Shown here one piece after another: positions 56,625 through 64,000 of a DNA stretch of 64,000 nucleotides (positions are counted from its first letter, which is position 1; each line of letters begins with the position of its first letter). Below the pieces are notes generated by a model, which worked only from the letters and a program-made list of their open reading frames with translations, did not search any database and had not been told where the DNA came from. The stretch is taken from assembly GCA_006384855.1 (NCBI GenBank), contig VCJN01002017.1, positions 98,018 to 162,017 of the forward strand, in the 5' to 3' direction. Origin of the DNA: Tetraselmis striata (Eukaryota; Chlorophyta; Chlorodendrophyceae; Chlorodendrales; Chlorodendraceae). The position numbers and the translations under genes are program-made.

Positions 56625-57115
56625 TGGGGTTCCCCAACAATGTTTATAGCTACCCTATGGTGCAACCCGTAGGATCTGCTGGTGGTTTCAACCGGTTTAG
56701 TTACCGGGACCACCAGGTGTCAGTACGGGCTGCCCCATCGCCCGTGAGCCTTGCGTTCCTGGCCGGGGAGCTACTTAAACCATCCACCACTACCAAATCG
56801 CCTGCCATCTTCCAGCTCGCTGCTGCCTTCGGAAGCGGCTTCGCGTACTCATGCGCACGTGGGTCGCAAAGGTTGATTAAGTCCGCACAGAGGTTCCTTT
56901 TCACAGTAGTGAGTCGTCGTGCGGCGCACATGCGTTACATCACCAGACAGCGATAGACATTCCCTCGGTAGTGTGAATTTCCCGACTCGTGCGCCCGCAG
57001 TCGCTTTCGTTCTTGCCATGTATGGCTTTGCAGCCGGGACGTTTTCGGGTGGCGATGCGCACGGTATGGAATTCGAGCTAGGGTTCCCCGTTCAGAGGGG
57101 GGGGGGGGTGGAGGG
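56625..57115. repeat. Dispersed repeat, copy 2 of the 'MCAARRLTT' family
   Basis: Inverted relative to 25470-25885. The minus strand keeps LCDPRAHEYAKPLPKA with SWKMAGDL and SSSPA. The left part (GGTTCCCCAACAATG ... GGTTTCAACC) also matches 59585-59648, the left flank of the hAT insertion. Confidence 0.7.
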
Positions 57116-57169
57116 TTAAATCTCAACACCATAAGCTGAGTCGCAGTACGGGCTTTCACGGGCTCCCGG

Positions 57170-58030
57170 AGTGGAGCACACTGTCGCGGTAGTCAACTCT
57201 TGAGGTTAGGTTGGGCAGATGTGCTCGGTACCATGGCCGCTGCTCGTCACTACCGTTGTCAACGACGACAACTACGCCTACCGCTACATATCGGCGAAGA
57301 CGGAGGAGGAAGTCCGTGTCGTCAGACGGCCGTTCGCTGTCATGCAAGACACGTCAACTCGGTCTGCAGGTCCTCGCAGCAAGGCGTCATGGCATCAACG
57401 GTCGTTACACGTTGTTTTCCGAAATAACCCTCGTAATTGGTCCGTTACATGGATATGGCGCCGTTCATGCGTTTGTTTTTGAGAGGGCTCGTTGCTCTCG
57501 CTCTATCCGCGCCGCATCAACTTTTGTTGTGGCTACAGCATGAAGGGTCTGCACGGCTTGCTCCGTCGCATTTCCGACGCTTCCTAATGCAACGTCGTCG
57601 GCACAAGGACAAAGACAATATCATGGAGATGTTTGTTGTGGGGCAGCTCTTCCAACTAGCGTGCTCGACGTCTCGTGTTGGCCGTAACTGTCTTTTTTCC
57701 GGCTCCAAGTTTGGAACCTCAGCGGACATCGATGGGGGAGCAGCAGCGCCCGCCTCGTCATTACCCGAGTCCTGACAACACTGTCATCGTTACGGGCCGG
57801 GCGGCGTAGCTAGGTTGTCAGAGCCTCTACGCCGGTCAACCCGTTCCCGTTCCCGACTCCACATCTCACATGTAACAACACGTCGAGCTGCCCGCCGGCG
57901 GGGCAGCTCAACCACTTAGCGCAACCTAAGTATTTCGTGGCGTCATCGTAGATATGCGACTTGTGAGGCATGCCGTCGTGTGAGGCTAGGGCCGCGTGAG
58001 ACCCTAGCGTGAATGATAGGGCCTCCGGGG
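57170..58030. other. Unrecognised open region
   Basis: Several overlapping plus-strand open frames (for example 57437-57775, with LQHEGSARLAPSHFRRFLMQ) have some protein-like character but no recognisable domain and no clear splice pattern. Could be element debris. Confidence 0.25.
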
Positions 58031-58037
58031 CCCTAGC

Positions 58038-58081
58038 GTGTGCAAAAAGGTTCTCCCCTCAGCGTGGGAGTTTTTGCACAC
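58038..58081. repeat. Long imperfect hairpin
   Basis: GTGTGCAAAAA at 58038-58048 pairs with TTTTTGCACAC at 58071-58081. An inner CTCCC/GGGAG stem extends it. Flanked on both sides by CCCTAG-containing repeats (AGACCCTAGCGTGAA, GGGGCCCTAGCGTG, GGCGGCCCTAGCC). Confidence 0.75.
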
Positions 58082-58099
58082 ACCGCGACCCCGGCGGCC

Positions 58100-59580
58100 C
58101 TAGCCTTCACGCTGCGGCAGCTGCCACCGCATATACGTGTGCAGTGCAACGTGTAGGTTTTGGTAAAACTCTAGAACACCCTAGGGTCTCTCTGCCATTA
58201 TGTCGCGGGTGGTAGAGTCTCCATACCCTGACCACCTGCCCTACCTGCTTCAGTCGAGCCTTGGCAATGCACGCGGCAGTGCGCCCTATATGCGGTGGTA
58301 GGTTGTCGGCAGCCGTCACTAGCGGTGCAGCAGCAACGATGGTTGTCTCGCCACACTCCGCGAAGTGAGACCCGCGGCGACGACTAACCGAGTCGCTGGG
58401 TCTTCCGCGACGTCGCATGTATGAAAACACTAGGTTTCATGTGCCCGCGCCCCAATGAATTGTGCGTTTCAAGTGCCGCCCCTCGTGCGAGGGGGCGGGG
58501 CGACCGCCGCCGCTGGTGGCAGCGGCCGTACACCCCCTTTGTCGCCCGATGTCACATGTCCACCCCTCGTAATGTACACCTCCGGTAGAAGTGCAGGGTT
58601 CCCGTCGCGTCGGGTACAACGTATCTTACTCCACCTGGATGTACGCGGCGCGCTCGCGCGCCAATACGCGCAGCTCGTACTCATCGTACATGTGCCGCTT
58701 TGTTGGGCACTTGCCAACCTTGCCGCTCCACCTAACCTGCACTTCCGCTTATTCTTGTCGCGCGCTACCATGGCGTGCGGCAATTACTGCACGGCGCCGT
58801 TGGGAGAAGAAGCCCCCATAATTTGGCAGCGCGTCCGGCCTTATATGTCGCTCCGACGTTCGCCGGCGCCAACGTCTCCCATCCGTGTCTGATATACGCC
58901 CGCGCCTCGATATCGAGGTCCATGCCCGTCCTCTCGGCAGGAGACCACAAACCAAGACATCATCCGCCTTCGTCTTATTGGGTCGCTTGCCGACTACACA
59001 TGCTCGCTGTTGTATGCGCTATTCGCTCATTCGTTCATTCGCTACACGCTCGTTGTTACATAAGTTCATTCGCTATTACGCACACACGATGACACGAGAA
59101 GTTACTGGCACATGCTATAGCGTTCTAGATGCTTCTAGTACGTTCTAGTACCTACTGCAAATACGCTACTTAGGCAACGCTCTGTCTAACGCTAGTATAG
59201 GTGACACCAACGCGTACATCAATCGTGCTGTTGCCGGGACACAGGCGTACGTACAAGTTACTTGCACCCTACGGCCTACGGGTCCTCGTAATACTGTCAT
59301 GCACTTACTGGTCGCCTCGTACTCGCTCGTATTGTCGCCTCGTCGTCCTCGTACTAGTACTTCGCCTTCGCTTATACTCGCACTCGCGTACTCGTACTCG
59401 TAATTCGCTTAGATTGTACTCGTTCTCGTACGCCTGCGTCGCCAATTCTTCGCTCCTTCGTCGGTTCCAGCAGTACATAGTACATCAGTGTAGAGTATAT
59501 AACAATCGCAGTCGGAAACGAAATGTGTGTAATAACTGGCAACATCATATTCGATTACATGGGATGCTCTCACCCTGCAT
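58100..59580. other. Unassigned stretch, then TACTCG-rich DNA
   Basis: Open frames on both strands at 58.1-58.95 kb show no recognised family. From about 59100 to 59480 the sequence is dominated by imperfect GTACTCG/TACTCGT-type words and by GTTCTAG/CTTCTAG. Confidence 0.35.
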
Positions 59581-59640
59581 GTTTATTGGGTTTCCCAACG
59601 ATGTAAGTTGTCTTAGTATAGCCCGTACGGTCTGCAAGTG

Positions 59641-59648
59641 GTTTCAAC
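59641..59648. repeat. hAT target-site duplication, left
   Basis: GTTTCAAC, repeated exactly at 61106-61113. Eight base pairs is the hAT norm. Confidence 0.9.
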
Positions 59649-61105
59649 CAGGGTTGGGCTGCAGTCCACTTTTGAATACTGCAGGCTGCAGTGCAGTGCA
59701 GTGGGCTGCAGTGCAGGCTGCAGTACGGTTGCCTGCAGTGCAGCCTGCAGTTAAGGCTGCAGTCACCGGGCTGCAGTACTGCAGGCTGCAGTAGCACTGC
59801 ATTTGCTGATTTTAGGGAAGGGAAGGGCGGGACAGTGAAGGGCAAAGGGGCTTCCATGGCGGATGCAGAGGGGCAGCAATCGTGGTGGAAGTTGTAATAC
59901 ATCATTAAATTGCCTACAGAGGGGAAAAGCCTACTGTGTGTACATTTGTGTGTGTCCAACGATGATGCTGTCCCCACGCATGCATAGTGAAACATGCGTA
60001 AAAAAGCATGATGGCATAAAAACCCTCTAATCCCCCGCCTCCTCATCCGTTGGCGCTGCCTCCTCATACTGCTCCAGCATGGACTCCACCGCTTCCCATT
60101 GAATGCGGCTGGCCTCCCCCTCGCCCTCGCCATCAAGGACTTGGTTGGCCAGCCAATCCTCCCCGCATGGCTTGAGTAGATCCGCCGCCACGGCGCTGAA
60201 AGCAGCCTCCCCGTAGTACGACGCCAGTAGCTCCTTGACCTTGGCATCCAAATCCAGATTCTTCTGAATAAAGACGCAGGCACCCATGTTATCCAGGTTC
60301 ACTCTATTTCTTAAGTGCATGGTGACAAGGCGTGGGGCCCCTCGTGGGGCAGGGAACCGTGTAGGCCGCCCGCGTCGGCTTAGTGGCACAGCCAACAACA
60401 CAGGACGTTCGACTTCCTACTCTCGTCGGGCGGTAGGCTAGTGTCATGCGGCACGAAAAAAGACCAGACGGCACGGTTGTTCTCGCGCTGGGTGCCGCCC
60501 TAGCAGCCGGCGGCGGCTTTGCTGAGGATAGACATGGGGGGGGGGGGGGCACTGGGGTTCATGCCTAAGAGTGGGTCATCTTCGCCGTTGTCGATGAGAA
60601 TATCGTCGGCTTGCATCCCAAGTGGTGTCTGTGCCACTCGTGCTGACCTGTTGGCTGCAGTGCTGGCCGCTGCGGCGCCGGTGCTGTCCGCTGCCATCGC
60701 CTCGTCCGCCATCGCTGCTGCGCCTTGCTCCGCGGCAGACTGGTATCCCTCCATGTAATTGACGAAGAGTGACGAGTGGAGGATGAGCACGGTGAGCGTA
60801 AAGTGAGGATAGGTTCGGCTGGTGTGTGTGGTCTACTGGTATGTGCCCCGATGCGGCGACGTGTGATGGTACTGTACAAGCGAGTACGGTGCTATCCGCG
60901 GCGCTCGGACCGCCGGAACTGTCGCCATATGGCTTGTTATCATTGGCGGGCGCCATCCAAACGCTATTTAGTGATATTTGGGGCTGTTTGGGTTACTGCG
61001 CTGCAGTCCCTTTTTGGGAAGTACTGCAGGCTGCAGTGCAGTAGGCTAACTGCAGGCTGCAGTTTCTGCAGTCTGCAGTGCACTCGATACTGCAGCCCAA
61101 CCCTG
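59649..61105 (-). mobile_element. hAT-superfamily DNA transposon, 1,457 bp, internally deleted
   Basis: Perfect 17-bp terminal inverted repeats CAGGGTTGGGCTGCAGT, the CAGGG start typical of hAT, bounded by the exact 8-bp duplication GTTTCAAC. Subterminal regions are packed with CTGCAGT/ACTGCAG words on both sides (59660-59800 and 61000-61095), likely transposase-binding sites. The minus strand carries a short coding remnant. The exact TSD and TIRs indicate a recent insertion into an older dispersed repeat. Confidence 0.92.
60027..60401 (-). pseudogene. hAT transposase C-terminal remnant
   Basis: Open frame ending TDEEAGD-stop. NLDNMGACVFIQKNLDLDAK resembles the 'P.NLE.LLFLR.NLDL' text at the end of hAT dimerisation domains. 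An Ala- and Ser-rich N-terminal-like frame with AAAMADEAMAADSTGAAAAS lies at 60790-60500. The RNase H-like catalytic core between them is missing, so the element is non-autonomous. Confidence 0.55.
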
Positions 61106-61113
61106 GTTTCAAC
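61106..61113. repeat. hAT target-site duplication, right
   Basis: GTTTCAAC, identical to 59641-59648. Confidence 0.9.
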
Positions 61114-61554
61114 CGTTGAGTTACCGGCGGTCCGACGGTACCATCGGATTCAATATACGGGCTGCCCATTGCCATGAACCCTACGTTCCCGGCGGGGGAG
61201 CTACTTAGGACAGCCTCCAGCAGCCCGTCTGCCATTTTTCAGCTCGCTGCCTTCGTTCGGCAGCGCCCTTCCGTTTTCCGGTTCCGCCTTGGGGGTCCAC
61301 ATCCGCATTACCCCCCATTTTCGTCCGCTGAGCGCTAGTACCCGGGTAGCCAAGAAAAGCCATAAAATGGCGCCTCTTTCGTGTAAAACAGCCTTCGCAC
61401 ATTTTTGGCAGAACCAGACCCGATAACATTTTTGAAACAAAAAGGCCAGTGACAAATCCACCGGCAGAAGCAATAGGTACTAAAAGTTACGGTATACCTT
61501 AACATATTACATGAGCTAGTTACGGTATACCGGTACTCGTGATCAATAATGGTA

Positions 61555-62905
61555 CACCCCTCCACATAGGTCCGGGTTTTGCATTTTCGATCGCAAAGCG
61601 CATGCATGGGCGAGGATAACGCCGGCTGCATGTGCATACATGCTAACTTCAGTGGGAATAGTTCGGGCAAACGCCTATTGTGCGCTTTATACCCACCCGC
61701 GCGACAACACGACCATTTGCGGGCGCCCTTTAAAAAACGCGAAATCAGTGCATGCATGATGCGTTGGCGCTAGAAAATTGTGGGTTGCGCGCCAACCATC
61801 CAAACCTATGGAAATTGCGGCAGTCGTCGCACCAAACTCGGTGAATACGGCCCTTGGCATAAGTTGCACACACCGTGCGTGTAGGTCACTGAAAGCATGT
61901 CATAGGCATGACGTGACACCCCAACGACAAGTTGGCCGCCGTGGCGAGCATTTTTGGGGTGAAAATGCTGTTGTTTCTGTGGCGAACGCACGTAGGCGAG
62001 GCGCTCGATGACCCCCTTGGCGTAGGGCAATGCTCTTCTCTGGGGCGCGTGGTGGAATGCTACTTGCACCGTTTCATGGGCGGGGTGGCGCGGTAGGGGC
62101 GTGGACTTGAATTAATATGAAATTCCTTAAAAAATGTTGTGGAAAATGGCATTTTGGCTGGTAGATGTGTGTATCGCTAGGAGGCAACACATGCCAAGTG
62201 TTGGTGGTCCGTGGTCATCCACACACATAACGCTCTCGCGACACCGAGTATGGGGCTTAGACACGCACTTGGCGCAAAGCCACGCGCCTGGCATGGGTGG
62301 GCACATGAGGCAGTGAGGGGCAACTTGGATGATCATCTTTGGGGTTTTTTTCCCGGGGCCCCCAAAAAACGAGTGTTGGATTTCGAAAGGCTGGTTTCGA
62401 CGCAGATTTGAACGAGGAATTGCGTGGTTTAAAAAAAAAGTTTTTTCTGAGCAAACCCTGAGAAGTTATAGCGTTTTGAAGCCAAGGGGGTGTTGCTGAG
62501 CGTGGCCAACATTGATGCCATGCATGTCAGTATCGCAACGCGACATGTACTAGCCGCCGCGCACACGGCTGCCCCCCACCAAATGCACCCGAGCCCCTCG
62601 CCAATGTGTTTCCTCACGCGTTCATGGCCATCCCGCCGTTTGGCTGTCTGTTCACGCGCGTCGGCGTGTGCGTGATACCGACCCTAGTTTTCGTGCAGTT
62701 GTAGGCGACGCCCATCCACACATCAAGTGCAGCGTGACACCCTAGTCAAAGGTCTTTAAGCTTCGGTTTGAGCCACTCGTCATGCAGGTCTTTTAAACCC
62801 TCTGAGATTCCAGGGTTTCATCTCATATACCCTACGTTCAGGTACTATAGACTTCTGAAGTCTTGAGACTGCCGAAAAGGGACCCCAAACTTCTGTGGAG
62901 GGGTG
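61555..62905. mobile_element. 1.35-kb TIR DNA transposon, copy 2, flanked by TA
   Basis: Same family as 50497-51840. Left end CACCCCTCCACATAGGTCCG; the right end's reverse complement reads CACCCCTCCACAGAAGTTTG. TA lies at 61553-61554 and 62906-62907. Substitutions and small indels relative to copy 1 are few. Cysteine-rich minus-strand segments (HCLMCPPMPGAWLCAKCVSK) keep C-x2-C pairs but no transposase core is recognisable. An ACTTCTGAAGT palindrome lies near the right end. Confidence 0.88.
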
Positions 62906-63059
62906 TAGATAACGGAATGGTGTATAACTGCTGATCGCCTTCTGCAGCGCTAGCTCATGCAAATAATCTGCTGGTACACCGCGCGATTGCTGTAGTGGAC
63001 GTCCGCTATTGCCTTTCCGGGCGGTTTATTCCTGATCACCCTTTGCAGCTCATGTGTAA

Positions 63060-63270
63060 ACTAGTATAACTGCCGGTACCTAGTACCCGTAGTTGTAAGG
63101 GGCTACGGGTACGCTGTACCCTGTAAGCGGCTACGGGTACCCTGGATCCTGTATCAGTACGGTACAGGATATCCGGAGCGGCTTACACTTACGGGTACCA
63201 GATACCAGCAGTTACACCATTCCGTTACGGACGACGAGTACCCGTTCTGGTACCCGTATACCTTCATCGA
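63060..63270. repeat. GTAC/GGTACC-rich island
   Basis: Short imperfect repeats of GGTACC, CGGGTAC and TACCCGTA words over about 200 bp, similar to islands at 43010-43340, 56380-56600 and 59260-59420. Confidence 0.6.
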
Positions 63271-63384
63271 GCCGCGTTGGGTGTGGAGCAGGATGGGGGG
63301 CTGAGAGAATGACCAAACCCTACAAAACCTAGTAACTATTTCACATGCAGTTTCACAAGTTGAGTCTGGTTTTGCCAAAAAAGT

Positions 63385-63640
63385 TCGCGCAAGCTGTTTT
63401 ACACGGACAAGAGCCGAAATTGGCAGGAAGGTTAAGTGAAAGCGTGAAGGGGGGCGCTGCGTGTAACGCAGCGAAAACTGGAAGATGGCAGGCTCAGCTG
63501 TTATGGCTGCTTTTATGTCTACACGTGCTGCACCCCAAAAAGGGCGCAACGACAGGTGCCCGATTCCCGTACCACTGAGCAGCACTGTACGTAGCCGAAA
63601 AGAGGTTAGGGAAAGAGAGGAAACCCCGTAAACAAGGTTA
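63385..63640. repeat. Dispersed repeat, copy 2 of the 'ACACGGACAAGAGCCGAAAT' family
   Basis: Matches 48470-48790 over most of its length without the G run present there. Confidence 0.75.
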
Positions 63641-63819
63641 GAACATTCCAAAGTTGAGTCTGTTTTTGCCATTGTGGAGTGAACGGAAAGAGCGGTGGAT
63701 TGACGGAGAAGGGGTAGCGCCAGGTCATGAAGTGGGCACCGGGAAGGCCGCCGCTGCGGAGTCATGTTGGACTTGGAAGTGGCGGATGTGACCGAAGAAG
63801 AACTTACCACGCGCCAAGC

Positions 63820-64000
63820 AAAGGAAGGACGCGGAGATCGATGTAGTCCATAACGACGTCGGACTTAGTGGCCCAGCCGCCTTGGTAGCGAATGTGGGAC
63901 AGTGGGGTTCCGATGGCGTTAGCGGCAGACGCTGCTCGCTTGCGAAGGGTGTGTGAGCTCCAGGAAGTGCCGGCGGGAAGGGCAGCACCGCCAAGACGAA
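63820..64000 (-). mobile_element. Tyrosine recombinase, C-terminal catalytic part, runs off the window
   Basis: Minus-strand reading from the right edge gives SSHTLRKRAASAANAIG, then RYQGGWATKSDVVMDYID, carrying the H-x-L-R, GGW and D-Y landmarks of DIRS/Crypton-type recombinases. It ends in a stop shortly after, near 63830. Related to the recombinase fossil at 40.8-42.4 kb but clearly a separate copy. What is visible looks whole; most of the element lies outside the window. Confidence 0.8.

Larger units (their letters stand above)
59585..61290. repeat. Dispersed repeat, copy 3, split by a hAT insertion
   Basis: The left part (GGGTTTCCCAACGATG ... GGTTTCAAC) and right part (GGTTTCAACCGTTGAGTTAC, then GGGGGAGCTACTTAGGACAG) are adjacent in the copy at 56625-57115. 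Here they are separated by 1,457 bp of hAT element. Confidence 0.75.

Noticed and set aside
58038-58081. Rho-independent terminator
   Set aside because: The genes here are spliced and eukaryotic, and the hairpin is not downstream of a recognised gene end.

Overview
The window looks like nuclear DNA of a unicellular alga, most likely a green alga. It has GC-rich, intron-rich genes with GT-AG splicing (donors mostly GTG-type, acceptors mostly GCAG). A linked acetate kinase and phosphotransacetylase, a PcfJ-like protein, a GT29 sialyltransferase-like enzyme and TGTAA poly(A)-type signals after some genes fit that reading. Taxon is inference; no rRNA or organelle gene is present to settle it. GC-rich gene islands alternate with AT-richer stretches full of transposon remains.

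Layout. 0.6-2.1 kb (-): a SPRY-domain protein in at least five exons, divergent from a PcfJ-like gene at 3.4-6.4 kb (+) that carries one in-frame TAA. 6.4-13.5 kb: no confident host gene; a diverged TIR transposon copy (about 7.9-8.9 kb), an intact ORF with a PD-(D/E)XK-like signature (12.1-13.0 kb) and a decayed inverted copy of it (10.4-11.2 kb). 13.6-20.7 kb (+): one transcription unit encoding acetate kinase joined in frame to phosphotransacetylase, the most notable gene here, with one frameshift in the kinase part. 20.7-26.1 kb: repeats, a Tc1/mariner-type transposase remnant and a dispersed repeat. 26.5-28.2 kb (+): GT29-like type II membrane glycosyltransferase. 28.7-29.4 kb: a second copy of the extreme 3' end of the Ack-Pta gene with its downstream flank. 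30-50 kb: almost entirely mobile-element territory, with a Ty3/gypsy fossil (-), tyrosine-recombinase and DIRS-type reverse transcriptase fossils, an inverted pair of about 1 kb repeats and a 192-bp in-frame tandem repeat.

50.5-51.8 and 61.6-62.9 kb hold two copies of a 1.35-kb TIR transposon flanked by TA. Between them lie a peroxisomal 2,4-dienoyl-CoA reductase gene ending in SKL (52.4-54.4 kb, +), a convergent R2R3-MYB gene (54.9-56.0 kb, -) and a 1,457-bp hAT element with a perfect 8-bp target duplication (59.6-61.1 kb) nested in an older repeat. A minus-strand tyrosine-recombinase fossil runs off the right edge.

The identifiable host genes concern carbon metabolism (acetyl-CoA to acetate with ATP yield; peroxisomal oxidation of unsaturated fatty acids), Golgi glycosylation and regulation (MYB, SPRY). 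They do not form an obvious shared pathway. A recurring physical feature is long poly(C)/poly(G) homopolymer runs, many placed in introns directly after the 5' splice site.
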